This document shows positions 18,567-27,892 of a stretch of 64,000 nucleotides of DNA, in pieces. Each line of letters opens with the position of its first letter. The first letter of the stretch is position 1. The stretch is from contig NZ_LQPC01000014.1 of assembly GCF_002101705.1 (NCBI RefSeq), positions 1 to 64,000 of the forward strand, in the 5' to 3' direction. Source of the stretch: Mycolicibacterium iranicum. Lineage in GTDB: Bacteria > Actinomycetota > Actinomycetes > Mycobacteriales > Mycobacteriaceae. The notes under the pieces are model-generated. The model was not told where the DNA came from. It saw only the letters and a program-made list of their open reading frames with translations, and ran no database searches. Both the position numbers and the translations under genes were made by a program.

Positions 18567-18892
18567 GGCAAGCCTCTCGATCGCGTCGATCGGATGCTAA
18601 GGCGGCGTGTCAGCGGGTGTCCTCCCCCTAACTGGGGGAAGCTCGTCGGCTGTCGCCGAGCACGAAATGGCGTGCTGTGTCACGGCCGGGCGCTGGTCAC
18701 GGGTTGAGGCCTGGGGTCACGCCTGGCGTGACTGCTAGGGACAGCCGAAAGGGCCTGACCCCAGGCGAATTGGAGGCTACCCCGTCAGCGCCCGGGGATA
18801 ACCGCTTTGAGCAAACTTCCCCCTTTGTGGGGGATGTCGCGGTCACCGCACCTGCTTAACCTCAGGCTGAACCTACGGGCGAGGAGTCTGCA
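18567..18892. promoter_or_regulatory. divergent control region between DyP operon and hemophore genes
   Basis: This 326-bp gap contains gtcacgcc-t-ggcgtgac (18716-18732), a perfect 17-bp dyad with one central base, inside a larger inverted repeat: gcctggggtca (18709-18719) and tgaccccaggc (18756-18766). Three further gtcac motifs lie near 18679-18720. The arrangement looks like an operator for a dimeric regulator controlling both directions; the larger repeat could also form a hairpin. Two short stretches of matching ccccc/ggggg (18624-18642 and 18825-18834) flank it. Confidence 0.5.
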
Positions 18893-19288
18893 ATGCGGTT
18901 CGTGACCTTCTTGGTCGCGCCTGTCGTGGTGTCGACCGCGCTGGCGGTGGCACCCCCCGCCGCGGCCGATTGCACCAGCTCTGGCGGCACGACCATCTGC
19001 TCCCAGGGCACAGTACGCGGCTCCAATACAGGTGACGGGCCCAGCGGATCGTCGGGCCCGTACGTCCCGTATCCCTGTGACATCAACTGGTACGACTGCG
19101 ACGAGTGGTGGAACGTCGACTTCGACGCCGACATCGACTGGGATCCCGGACGCCCCGGAGGTCCCGGCGGCCCGGGAGGTCCCGGCGGACCCGGAGGCAT
19201 CGGCGGACCCGGCGGACCGGGAGGACCCGGGTTCGGCGGAGGTGGCGGTTTCGGAGGCGGCGGCCGCGGTGGAGGCGGACGACGGTGA
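18893..19288 (+). CDS. secreted acidic protein with collagen-like Gly-Gly-Pro tail
   Basis: 131 residues with a signal peptide (MRFVTFLVAPVVVSTALAVA, cleavage near AAA-D). The mature N-terminal part has four Cys (TSSGGTTIC, YPCDINWYDCDEWW) and is strongly acidic. From about residue 84 it is almost pure Gly/Pro (repeated GGP) and then Gly-Arg. The repeat is GGP rather than true Gly-X-Y collagen triplets in every position but keeps Gly every third residue over a run. gaggag precedes ATG 18893. Two hemophore-like genes follow on the same strand. Function unknown; perhaps a cell-wall or scaffold protein. Confidence 0.75.
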   Translation: MRFVTFLVAPVVVSTALAVAPPAAADCTSSGGTTICSQGTVRGSNTGDGPSGSSGPYVPYPCDINWYDCDEWWNVDFDADIDWDPGRPGGPGGPGGPGGPGGIGGPGGPGGPGFGGGGGFGGGGRGGGGRR

Positions 19289-19311
19289 CCAACGCAAACG
19301 AGGAGAAACAC

Positions 19312-19638
19312 ATGTCGTCTCGAACCCTTGTCCGCGCGGTGGCGGCCATCGCCTGCCTCGGTGCGCTCAGCGCGGCGCCGGCGCACGCACAGCCGCCGGC
19401 GCCCCCCAACTGCACCTCGGCCGATCTCACCGGGACGATGACCGGGGTCATGGCCGCGACGACGGCCTATCTGTACACCCATCCGCCGGTGAACGACTTC
19501 TTCTCCACCCTGAAGGGCAAATCTCCGGAGGAGCGCAAGGCGGCTCTCGAGGCGTTCCTGACCGCGAACCCGCAAGTGCGCGGTGAGCTGCAGGCCATTC
19601 GTCAGCCCATGACGGATTTCCGGAACCGCTGCGGCTGA
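19312..19638 (+). CDS. secreted hemophore-like heme-binding protein (MHB family), copy A
   Basis: 108 residues with a signal peptide ending APAHA-Q. The mature part (NCTSADLTGTMTGVMAATTAYL, HPPVNDFF, LTANPQVRGELQAIRQPMTDFRNRCG) has the pattern of the Rv0203 hemophore family: two cysteines at the ends, a Tyr-x-x-x-HP helix, and an 'ANP-V--EL' helix. Rv0203 binds heme outside the cell in M. tuberculosis heme uptake. gaggag lies before ATG 19312. It is 20 bp from a second copy, with clear sequence similarity. Confidence 0.8.
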   Translation: MSSRTLVRAVAAIACLGALSAAPAHAQPPAPPNCTSADLTGTMTGVMAATTAYLYTHPPVNDFFSTLKGKSPEERKAALEAFLTANPQVRGELQAIRQPMTDFRNRCG

Positions 19639-19657
19639 CACGACATACGATTCCGTT

Positions 19658-19999
19658 GTGCGTTTCTTCTCTGCGCGGTGTCTTCTCGCCGCGACTCTCG
19701 GTGTCGGCGCAGCCCTGAGCGCTGTCGCGGTTCCGGCCTCTGCGCAGCCCGTGCCGAACTGCACGGCGGCCGACGTTGCCGGCATCGCCACCGGCGTCAG
19801 CGCCGCCACGTCGGCGTACTTGTTCACCCACCCGCCGGTCAACGACTTCTTCAGCTCCCTGCTCAAGATGAACGCCGACGAGAAGAAGGTCGCTGTCACC
19901 CAGTACATGGACGCCAACCCTCAGGTGGCGGCCGAACTCCGCGGCATTCGCGCACCGCTGGTCGAATTCCGGCAGCGCTGCGGCCATTTGCAGGGCTGA
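19658..19999 (+). CDS. secreted hemophore-like heme-binding protein (MHB family), copy B
   Basis: 113 residues starting at GTG 19658, with a signal peptide ending ASAQP. It repeats the features of copy A: NCTAADVAGIATGVSAATSAYL, FTHPPVNDFFSSL, DANPQVAAELRGIRAPLVEFRQRCG. The two are tandem duplicates that have diverged in the middle. HPPVNDFF is invariant in both. Heme binding is inferred from the Rv0203 family; the Tyr residue near the start of the first helix is kept. The gene ends 2 bp from the convergent TetR stop codon. Confidence 0.8.
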   Translation: MRFFSARCLLAATLGVGAALSAVAVPASAQPVPNCTAADVAGIATGVSAATSAYLFTHPPVNDFFSSLLKMNADEKKVAVTQYMDANPQVAAELRGIRAPLVEFRQRCGHLQG

Positions 20000-20001
20000 A
20001 C

Positions 20002-20649
20002 TCAGCGCCGGTCGGGCGCCACCGCTTCAGCGAGCGTCGAAGGGATTCCCGGAACCCGTCCCACGGCATCCATCAGGCCGTGGGCGCACAGGTCGGCGAT
20101 GAAATCGGCATCCAATGACGAGTCGAGCAGCCGCTGGCGACACATTTCGAAGGTGAAGGCCAGCCAGCCGTAGACGGTTGCGCGCAGGTCGCGTTCGACC
20201 TTGTGGTCGATGCCGCCGACTGCGCCGACGATGCGGTCGATGATGCGGTTGGCCTGGCGGTCGTTGTCGATGTCTTCGATCCCGCGCAGCACCGGGTCGG
20301 CACGACCCATGCCCATGTATGCCGCCCAGGCGCCGTGGGGATGATGTTCGTCGTACTGCAGGTAGGCCAGCACACCGGCGCGAACCTGGCCGAACAATGT
20401 CTGCCCCGGCTGTGGCGGGGTGTTGGTCGCTTCGAACAGTCGCTCGCCCTCCGCGCGGACGACGGCGGCGAAGAACGCCCGTTTGTCGGGGAAGTAGTGG
20501 TACATCAGAGCGCGGGACACTCCTGCGCGCTCGGCGATCTCGTCGATTCGCACCTCGTCGTACGGCCGTTGACCGAAGACCTCGGCGCCGAGCGCCAGGA
20601 GTTCGTTGCGGCGATCGTCGGGCGAGAGCCTGCGCCGTGATTCAGCCAT
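20002..20649 (-). CDS. TetR-family transcriptional regulator
   Basis: 215 residues. N-terminal helix-turn-helix: [27 protein letters not shown]. The ligand domain contains [29 protein letters not shown], typical of one mycobacterial TetR subgroup. It may correspond to Rv3295, which lies between lhr and pcd in M. tuberculosis. ATG 20649 is chosen; the upstream frame is GC-repeat sequence. Its target could be the SDR, pcd, or the hemophore genes that converge on it. Ligand unknown. Confidence 0.85.
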   Translation of the reverse strand: MAESRRRLSPDDRRNELLALGAEVFGQRPYDEVRIDEIAERAGVSRALMYHYFPDKRAFFAAVVRAEGERLFEATNTPPQPGQTLFGQVRAGVLAYLQYDEHHPHGAWAAYMGMGRADPVLRGIEDIDNDRQANRIIDRIVGAVGGIDHKVERDLRATVYGWLAFTFEMCRQRLLDSSLDADFIADLCAHGLMDAVGRVPGIPSTLAEAVAPDRR

Positions 20650-20700
20650 GACCCCGATCCTAGTTAACACATGTACAACAGCTGTGCACTCTGGGTCCCT

Positions 20701-20772
20701 GTGCACCGCGAGCGCGCGCGCCTTGCCCCGCGAGCGCGCGCGCCTTGCCCCGCGAGCGCGCGCGTCTGCTCG
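20701..20772. repeat. 22-bp GC-rich tandem repeat
   Basis: About three copies of a 22-bp unit containing cgcgagcgcgcgcgcc(ttg), with the conserved gag at 20710, 20732 and 20754. The last copy ends cgcgtctgctcg. The same core recurs inverted at 21691-21744, so the SDR gene between them is bracketed by inverted copies. Confidence 0.75.
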
Positions 20773-20818
20773 CCGACACGCCGTCGGCACCGGTGCTTTT
20801 GCGCGCGTTCGTCGCCCG

Positions 20819-21628
20819 TCAGTGCGCTCGCAGTGTCCGCTGATACCGACGCATCCCGCTCACCCAGCGGTCGTAGTCGCCGCCCTTGTGCCGGTACATC
20901 TCGAGCAGCTCGGCGTGCGGCAGCACCATGAAGCGGTTCTCCTCGATCGCCGCCACCGTCACCGACGCGACGTCGGCTGCGCTGATCACGCTCGCCGACT
21001 GCGCGATCGACGACGCGCCGAGCTTCACCTCCGGATCGTCCATGCCCCGGATCGTCTGCAGCAGCGGTGTCTCGACCCCGAGGGGGCAGACGCAGCTGAC
21101 CCCGATGCCGTCGTCGCCGTAGGTGATCGCGAGCCACTCGGCGAAACCCACGGCGGCATGCTTGCTCACCGCATAGCCCGCGGCACCGAGTTGGGTCAGC
21201 AGACCCGCCGCTGACGCGATGGACACGAAGTGCCCCGAGCCCAGCGCCTGCCAGTGCGGCACCAGCAGACGCGCCGCCCGGATGTGGGCCCGCAGATTGA
21301 CATCAAGGATTACGTCCCAGTCGGATTCCGTTCCGAGACCCGGCTTTCCGATGACCCCGGCGTTGGCCACATAGATGTCGACAGGGGAGAACTCTTGTCC
21401 GGCGAGCGTGATGAGGGCTTCGATGTCGGCGATATCGGCCGCATCGGCGCGCAGCGCCGCGGCGGCACCGCCGGAGTCGCGGATCGAGTCAGCCGTGGCG
21501 TGGGCGCCGGATTCGTCGAGATCACCGACGACGACGCTGACGTTCTTGGCGGCGAGTTCGACGGCCAGTGCGGCGCCGATTCCCGACGCTACGCCGGTGA
21601 CGATGGCTGTCTTGCCTGCTAAGTCCAT
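20819..21628 (-). CDS. SDR-family oxidoreductase
   Basis: 269 residues from ATG 21628. NAD(P)-binding [14 protein letters not shown], catalytic Ser in VSIASAAG and Tyr-x-x-x-Lys in GYAVSKHA are all present. C-terminal region [28 protein letters not shown] is typical of a mycobacterial SDR subgroup acting on lipid or alcohol substrates; the true substrate is unknown. It is flanked by inverted copies of a cgcgagcgcgcgcg repeat. It reads in the same direction as pcd, 120 bp downstream of it, so partial co-transcription is possible. Confidence 0.85.
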   Translation of the reverse strand: MDLAGKTAIVTGVASGIGAALAVELAAKNVSVVVGDLDESGAHATADSIRDSGGAAAALRADAADIADIEALITLAGQEFSPVDIYVANAGVIGKPGLGTESDWDVILDVNLRAHIRAARLLVPHWQALGSGHFVSIASAAGLLTQLGAAGYAVSKHAAVGFAEWLAITYGDDGIGVSCVCPLGVETPLLQTIRGMDDPEVKLGASSIAQSASVISAADVASVTVAAIEENRFMVLPHAELLEMYRHKGGDYDRWVSGMRRYQRTLRAH

Positions 21629-21690
21629 GACCCGATTGTCGGCCGTGAGGGTGCGCAAAATGTACGCGGGGTGCGGCGTGTCGCCGGACG

Positions 21691-21744
21691 GACGCGCGCG
21701 CTCGCGGTGCGAGGGGACCGGACAGACGCGCGCGCTCGCGGTGC
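21691..21744. repeat. 34-bp spaced direct repeat of gacgcgcgcgctcgcggtgc
   Basis: The 20-base motif gacgcgcgcgctcgcggtgc occurs at 21691-21710 and 21725-21744. It is the reverse complement of the motif repeated at 20701-20772. Both clusters lie just outside the SDR gene. Confidence 0.75.
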
Positions 21745-21747
21745 AAA

Positions 21748-23289
21748 TCAGCCGAAATGGACACCCTGGGCCAGCGGGAGGTCCGACGAGTAGTTCACCG
21801 TGTTCGTCGCCCGCCGCATGTAGGCCTTCCAGGCGTCCGACCCCGACTCACGGCCGCCGCCGGTCTCCTTCTCGCCCCCGAAGGCGCCGCCGATCTCGGC
21901 GCCCGATGTGCCGATGTTGACGTTGGCGATGCCGCAGTCCGACCCGTCGGCAGCCAGGAACCGCTCGGCCTCGCGTACGTCCAGCGTGAAGATCGACGAC
22001 GAAAGGCCCTGCGGTACAGCGTTGTTCAACGCGATAGCTTCGTCCAGCGTCTCATAGGTCATCACGTAGAGGATCGGCGCGAACGTCTCCTGGTGCACCA
22101 CCGCGGTCTGCGACGGCATCCGCACCACGGCGGGCGTCACGTAGAACGCGCCTTCGTCCCCGACATCGACGCGCTGACCGCCCGACACCGAACCTCCTTC
22201 GGCTTCGGCCCGCTGCAGCGCGCCCACCATGTCGCGGTAGGACCGCGCGTGGATCAGGGGCCCCACGAGTGTGCCGTCGGCGAACGGATCGCCGACCGGC
22301 AGCTGCTGGTAGGCCGCTTCGATCCGCGACACCAACTCGTCGGCCACCGAGGAGTGCACGATCAGCCGCCGCAGCGTCGTGCAGCGCTGACCGGCCGTCC
22401 CCGCCGCGGAGAACACGATGCCGCGCACCGCGAGGTCGAGGTCGGCCGCGGGTGTCACGATTGCGGCGTTGTTACCGCCGAGCTCCAGCAACGACCGCCC
22501 GAATCGCGCAGCCACCCGAGGCCCGACTTCACGCCCCATCCGCACCGATCCGGTCGCCGAGACCAGCGCCACCCGCGGGTCGTCGACCAGCTTCTCGCCG
22601 ATCTCGCGCTCTCCGAGCACCAGCTTCGAAACACCCAGCGGCGCACCGACATCGGCGCAGGCGCGCTCGATGAGTGCCTGGCACGCCACCGCGGTCAACG
22701 GGGTCAGCTCGGACGGCTTCCACACCACCGTGTCACCGCACACCAGCGCGACCGCGGTGTTCCACGCCCACACCGCGACCGGGAAATTGAACGCCGTGAT
22801 CACACCGACGACCCCGAGTGGGTGCCAGGTCTCCATCAGGCGGTGCCCGGGCCGCTCCGAGGCGATCGTGCGTCCGTAGAGCTGTCGCGACAGGCCGACG
22901 GCGAACTCGCAGATGTCGATCATCTCCTGCACTTCGCCGAGCGCCTCGGAGTTGATCTTGCCCGCCTCGACCGTGACCAGCGCCGCGAGATCGGCCTTGT
23001 GCTCGACGAGCAGCTGACCGAGGCGGGCCACCAATGCGCCGCGCACCGGGGCCGGCGTCACCCGCCATACCGAAAATGCCTCAGCTGCAGAGGAAATTAC
23101 GGCATCGGTCGCAGCGACCGAGGACGCGGGGACCGAGAACAACACGTCCCCGGTGATCGGTGTGCTTGCGGGCATGCCGTCGCCGGGCTCACCCAGCGAG
23201 ACGGAGGCGCCGACGGCCGCAAGCGCGTCACGGACCCGGGTGCGCAGCGCGTCGGAGGTGGGCAGTGATGCGGTCAGCACGGTGGTCAT
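21748..23289 (-). CDS. pcd: piperideine-6-carboxylate / 2-aminoadipate semialdehyde dehydrogenase
   Basis: 513-residue aldehyde dehydrogenase. The NAD-binding ITAFNFPVAVWAWN, ELGGNNAAIV with the general-base Glu, and GTAGQRCTTLRRL with the catalytic Cys are all intact. The order pcd, DUF1338, lrpA, lat equals Rv3293-Rv3290c, where Rv3293 is pcd. The enzyme oxidises the semialdehyde formed by Lat (in equilibrium with piperideine-6-carboxylate) to L-2-aminoadipate. The upstream DUF1338 gene overlaps it by 4 nt (ATGA), so the two are co-translated. Confidence 0.9.
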   Translation of the reverse strand: MTTVLTASLPTSDALRTRVRDALAAVGASVSLGEPGDGMPASTPITGDVLFSVPASSVAATDAVISSAAEAFSVWRVTPAPVRGALVARLGQLLVEHKADLAALVTVEAGKINSEALGEVQEMIDICEFAVGLSRQLYGRTIASERPGHRLMETWHPLGVVGVITAFNFPVAVWAWNTAVALVCGDTVVWKPSELTPLTAVACQALIERACADVGAPLGVSKLVLGEREIGEKLVDDPRVALVSATGSVRMGREVGPRVAARFGRSLLELGGNNAAIVTPAADLDLAVRGIVFSAAGTAGQRCTTLRRLIVHSSVADELVSRIEAAYQQLPVGDPFADGTLVGPLIHARSYRDMVGALQRAEAEGGSVSGGQRVDVGDEGAFYVTPAVVRMPSQTAVVHQETFAPILYVMTYETLDEAIALNNAVPQGLSSSIFTLDVREAERFLAADGSDCGIANVNIGTSGAEIGGAFGGEKETGGGRESGSDAWKAYMRRATNTVNYSSDLPLAQGVHFG

Positions 23290-24512
23290 GAGGATGCGAC
23301 TTTCTCGTAGAGGTCATAGGGGTCGTGAATGTGGTGTCCGATCTGGCCGGCCATCCATTCCTGGCTGTAGTCGGTGGCATCTCCACCCTGCGCCGCGGCC
23401 GCGTCACTGTCGAGGTTCGACCTGAAGATCCCTGCCGCCGACGCCGGAAGGAAGTCCTCATACACAACGGGTCTCGCCGGGTCGCCGCCCACGTAGTACG
23501 CAAGACCCGCCGCGGCCATCTCGGCGTCGGTGGCCGGGAAGTGCTCATGCCACACCGACGCCGGATCGGACGCCGCCATCGCGTGGTCGTACCGCTCGCG
23601 GCCCGCCGGCGTCAGCGCGACACCGCGTTGCTCGACTTCGCCGAAGCGGACGCGCAGCGTTCCGTCGGTGACCGTCCCAGAGGCCGACCGGAACCGCCGT
23701 GGTTCGGCAAGAGCGCGAAACGATGTCTGGCGCAACAACACCTGGGGCCCGTGTACGCGCGGCGGGCCCTGGATGTGGTCGATCATCGTGATTCCGCGCG
23801 CCTCCATGGACTGTTGCAGCGCATCGATGTCGAGGACGCGCGGTGTCAGGTGGTTGATATGGGTGGACGTGACCCCGGCGATGTCTGCGGCGACGGCCGA
23901 CACCGCAGAAAGCTCCTCGTACCACGATCGGTCGATGGGCTCGCGTGACAGGGCAAAAGCCGATACCGCGGCGTCGACGAACTCCCCGGCCTCCTCGTCG
24001 GGGCATCCGCCGGCGGCCGCGATCCGGCGCGCCTGCGCGATCAGTGACGGGTCGAACAGCTGCCGTTGGCCCACAAATCGCTCGACGCGGGCACGAAGGT
24101 CGGCGCTGAAGAATCGCTCGTCAGCACTGGCGAGCATGGAGGTGAATACCCGAAACGGGTTGCGGGCCAGTTCATCCTGGTCGATGGGACGAAATGCGGT
24201 GGAGACCACGGGGACGGGGGAGGCCGCCTCCCTCAGGTCGTAGTAGCCGACGGGATACATACCGAACGCCGAGAAGAGGTCGGCGACCTGGGCCAGCTCC
24301 TGGGCGCTGCCGACGCGGATCGCGCCGTGCCGTTCGGCGGTGACGCGCGCCAGCGACCCGAGGCGTTGCGCAGCGTCGTGCGTCGCCGCGTAGTCGGCAT
24401 TGACCCGAGTGCTGACCTCGACCAACGTGTCGTAGGCCGGGACCTCCGAGCCGTACATCCGGGACAGCCCCGCCGCGAAATGCGCCCGTAGCTGCGATGT
24501 TTGAGTGTTCAC
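23286..24512 (-). CDS. DUF1338 protein, HglS-type 2-oxoadipate dioxygenase/decarboxylase
   Basis: 408 residues, cytoplasmic. It shows the DUF1338 pattern: SAFGMYPVGYYDL, then VSTAFRPID, THINHLTPRVLDID with putative metal-binding His, and a C-terminal VYEDFLPASAAGIFRSNL. In Pseudomonas putida HglS of this family converts 2-oxoadipate to 2-hydroxyglutarate with Fe2+ and O2 during lysine catabolism. Placement with lat and pcd fits that role exactly. GTG 24512 is preceded by ggaggg. The upstream open frame belongs to the divergent Lrp region. The substrate is inferred from family and context. Confidence 0.82.
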   Translation of the reverse strand: MNTQTSQLRAHFAAGLSRMYGSEVPAYDTLVEVSTRVNADYAATHDAAQRLGSLARVTAERHGAIRVGSAQELAQVADLFSAFGMYPVGYYDLREAASPVPVVSTAFRPIDQDELARNPFRVFTSMLASADERFFSADLRARVERFVGQRQLFDPSLIAQARRIAAAGGCPDEEAGEFVDAAVSAFALSREPIDRSWYEELSAVSAVAADIAGVTSTHINHLTPRVLDIDALQQSMEARGITMIDHIQGPPRVHGPQVLLRQTSFRALAEPRRFRSASGTVTDGTLRVRFGEVEQRGVALTPAGRERYDHAMAASDPASVWHEHFPATDAEMAAAGLAYYVGGDPARPVVYEDFLPASAAGIFRSNLDSDAAAAQGGDATDYSQEWMAGQIGHHIHDPYDLYEKVASS

Positions 24513-24527
24513 GCTCAGGCCCTCCGA

Positions 24528-24539
24528 TACAGTGCGGCC
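24528..24539 (+). promoter_or_regulatory. leaderless promoter of lrpA
   Basis: TACAGT at 24528-24533 followed by 6 nt and then ATG 24540 fits a mycobacterial -10 box with transcription beginning at the start codon. Only 27 bp separate the two divergent start codons, so Lrp bound here would affect both directions. Confidence 0.5.
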
Positions 24540-25019
24540 ATGACCGATCCCGTCGAAACACCGCCGCACGCGCCGCTCGACGAGATCGACCGCGTGCTGG
24601 CGCGCGAACTCGTCGCCGACGGACGCGCGACGCTCGCGCATCTGGCGGCCACGGCCGGTTTGTCGGTGTCCGCGGTGCAGTCGAGGGTGCGTCGGTTGGA
24701 GTCGCGGGGAGTGGTCAGCGGATATACGGCCCGCATCGACCCCGAGGCCGTCGGCAGCATGCTGTCGGCGTTCGTCGCCATCACTCCTCTCGATCCCTCT
24801 CAACCCGATGATGCACCCGCGAGGCTGGAGCACATCCCCGAAATCGAGGCCTGCTACTCCGTCGCCGGTGAGGACAGCTATGTCCTGCTGGTCCACGTCG
24901 AGTCGGCGCGAGCACTTGAAGGGCTGCTGCAACAGATCCGTACCGCCGCCGACGTGAAGACGCGAAGCACGATCATCCTACATAAATTTTACAGCGATCG
25001 GCGCTATGTACCGGACTAA
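24540..25019 (+). CDS. lrpA: Lrp/AsnC-family regulator of the lysine genes
   Basis: 159 residues. N-terminal helix-turn-helix ATLAHLAATAGLSVSAVQSRVRRLESRGVV and a C-terminal RAM ligand domain (IPEIEACYSVAGEDSYVLLVHV). It corresponds in position and type to M. tuberculosis LrpA (Rv3291c), which controls lat and responds to amino acids in starvation. It sits between the divergent DUF1338/pcd operon and the co-oriented lat, 49 bp upstream of lat, so it can regulate both. ATG 24540 is supported by the leaderless promoter. Confidence 0.92.
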   Translation: MTDPVETPPHAPLDEIDRVLARELVADGRATLAHLAATAGLSVSAVQSRVRRLESRGVVSGYTARIDPEAVGSMLSAFVAITPLDPSQPDDAPARLEHIPEIEACYSVAGEDSYVLLVHVESARALEGLLQQIRTAADVKTRSTIILHKFYSDRRYVPD

Positions 25020-25055
25020 TTACGTCTGAGGGGCACTGAACAGTAAAAAATCCGT

Positions 25056-25068
25056 TAGGATGGCTGTC
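25056..25068 (+). promoter_or_regulatory. leaderless promoter of lat
   Basis: TAGGAT at 25056-25061, then 7 nt, then ATG 25069. Spacing matches leaderless mycobacterial promoters. The A-rich stretch cagtaaaaaatcc just upstream (25041-25053) could help Lrp bind or bend DNA. Confidence 0.5.
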
Positions 25069-26395
<1,327 letters not shown>

Positions 26396-26418
<23 letters not shown>

Positions 26419-26959
26419 GCCGCCGAATCGTCGACCGCAGCCGCGGCAGCTCCGCGCCGCCGACCAGTTCGCAGCCGTGCAGCTCAGCCAGTTTCCTTGC
26501 AGCGGGCGTGAATTCGTGATTGGTGACGACCATGGTCTGGGTGCAGTCCTGCATGGGGGCGCCGGCGACCACTTCCTGGACGGCGCCCGCGCCGACGGGG
26601 CGTGAGCGCCGTTTGCACTGCACCGCAAGCCGGTGGGGGCGATGGCCGATGATGAGGTCGACGCCCCAGTCTCCGGTGAGCGACGTCATGATCACCGGCA
26701 CGCCGCAGCTCCTGGCGATGCGTGCCACGTAGTCCTCGAACTCGGTGCCGGACATGTCCGTCTGCGGGTCGCGCTCACGGGCGCTCGGCGTGGCCGCCCC
26801 GGAGATCGCAGCGCGAACGAATCGAGGGGCGACAAGCACAACCGCGGGAATCAGCAACGCCGAGAGTGCACTGACGGGCAGGCTGGCGCCGGTGAGATAA
26901 GCGGTCACGCCGGCAGCCGCCGCGAGCGCCGCGTACAGCTTCCACCTGAGGGTTCGCAC
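26396..26959 (-). CDS. membrane-anchored Mrr-like restriction endonuclease domain protein
   Basis: 187 residues. Two hydrophobic segments at the N-terminus (about 8-26 and 27-48) are followed by an Mrr_cat-like nuclease domain: GTEFEDYVARIARSCGV, GDWGVDLIIG (Asp) and LAVQCKRRSRPVG (Gln-Cys-Lys of the D-QxK motif). The catalytic residues appear intact. Membrane-tethered Mrr-like proteins are widespread in Actinobacteria and their role is unclear; DNA-entry defence is one idea. No methyltransferase is nearby. It overlaps the lat 3' end, convergent. Confidence 0.8.
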
Positions 26960-26994
26960 GGCCGCATCGTAGAGGCGGATGCCGACATCACAGG

Positions 26995-27020
26995 TTTATC
27001 ACGACCGTGGCCCGGGAATT
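26995..27020 (+). promoter_or_regulatory. SigF-like promoter upstream of the Rv3289c homologue
   Basis: GTTT (26995-26998), 16-nt spacer, GGGAAT (27015-27020). The known mycobacterial SigF consensus is GTTT-N15-17-GGGTAT, so there is one mismatch. ATG 27058 lies 38 bp downstream. Confidence 0.5.
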
Positions 27021-27057
27021 CGTCGCAAACCGATCACCCGAAACCGGAGACCGCACG

Positions 27058-27435
27058 ATGGCCGACCTGTCTCACCACACCCGCGACGTACGCCGCGGCG
27101 CCGCGTTCAGCGACGCCGACGTGCGCGACGCCATCCGCACCGGCCTGGGGTTCGCGGTGATCGGTCTGCTGTTCCTATTCGTCGCCGACATGTGGATCGG
27201 GACGTGCACGGGTTCGCTGGCGCAGGCGGCCGGCTGCGGGGTGCCCCAGAAGGCAATGCTGGCGCTCGGTTCTCCGGCCATTCTCCTGACCGGCGGGGTG
27301 TGGTCGCTCGCGCGCAGTTTCCGGGCCGAGCATGGACGGCCTGCCCAGTGGGCATGGCAGGGTGCCGGTTGGGCGCTGCTGGCATTGACGGTGGTCTGCG
27401 CGGTTTTGAGTCTTCCTTCTCTGCCTGGGCGGTAG
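27058..27435 (+). CDS. small membrane protein of the sigF locus (Rv3289c homologue)
   Basis: 125 residues with three predicted membrane segments: GLGFAVIGLLFLFVADMWIG, a central AMLALGSPAILLTGGVWSLA, and a C-terminal GWALLALTVVCAVLSL. Two Cys lie in the first extracellular loop. Position between lat and usfY equals Rv3289c in M. tuberculosis. ATG 27058 is preceded by ggag; the upstream frame to 27007 has no ribosome site. A SigF-like promoter lies just upstream. Function unknown; usfY follows 33 bp downstream. Confidence 0.75.
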   Translation: MADLSHHTRDVRRGAAFSDADVRDAIRTGLGFAVIGLLFLFVADMWIGTCTGSLAQAAGCGVPQKAMLALGSPAILLTGGVWSLARSFRAEHGRPAQWAWQGAGWALLALTVVCAVLSLPSLPGR

Positions 27436-27468
27436 CACACTGGGACAGGTAGTTCTAAGGAGTTACCG

Positions 27469-27777
27469 ATGAAGGGTCCCAAAGATCCCGTCGACCACGC
27501 GCGCACGACGCGACCGCACGCAGGTGAGTCGATGAAGGACAACAAGATCATGCCGGGGCTCGTGGTGATCGGCCTGTCGCTGGTCAGTTTCGTCGCCGCG
27601 CTGTCGGCGTTCGCCACCTCCCATCACGATGTCGGCCTCATGCTCGGCGCCACCGCGCTGGCCGGCTTCGTTGTCGGCGGAGGGTGGCTGATCGTCGAGC
27701 ATCAGCGTGTGCGGCGGCTCGAACAGCGTTGGTACGCCGAACATCCGGGCGCGGTGCGACAGCCGCCGAACAGCTGA
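27469..27777 (+). CDS. usfY: UsfY family protein
   Basis: 102 residues. The N-terminus DPVDHARTTRPHAGES is the UsfY signature, followed by two membrane helices (about 28-50 and 57-76) and VEHQRVRRLEQRWYAEHPG. It is the third gene from sigF in M. tuberculosis too (Rv3288c). The role is unknown; the gene is part of the SigF regulon in several species. aaggag precedes ATG 27469. Confidence 0.88.
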   Translation: MKGPKDPVDHARTTRPHAGESMKDNKIMPGLVVIGLSLVSFVAALSAFATSHHDVGLMLGATALAGFVVGGGWLIVEHQRVRRLEQRWYAEHPGAVRQPPNS

Positions 27778-27785
27778 GTCCGGCG

Positions 27786-27849
27786 CGCCGAGATGGCGCT
27801 GAGGGCTGTGGAGCGCGGTGTATCCACAGCCTTGAGTGCAGTCTGGGCG
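27786..27849. repeat. candidate eroded copy of the 63-bp palindromic element, with internal hairpin
   Basis: The left end cgccgagat (27786) resembles the left arm of copy 6, and the right end tgcagtctgggcg (to 27849) matches 13 of 17 arm positions. The total length is 64 bp. A separate perfect 9-bp inverted repeat (ggctgtgga 27804-27812, tccacagcc 27823-27831) lies inside and may terminate usfY transcription. It lies 43 bp upstream of the DUF559 paralogue. Confidence 0.45.
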
Positions 27850-27892
27850 CCTATTCATCGAATGTGTCGGTGCTGCCCCTGAGTATCCCGGC

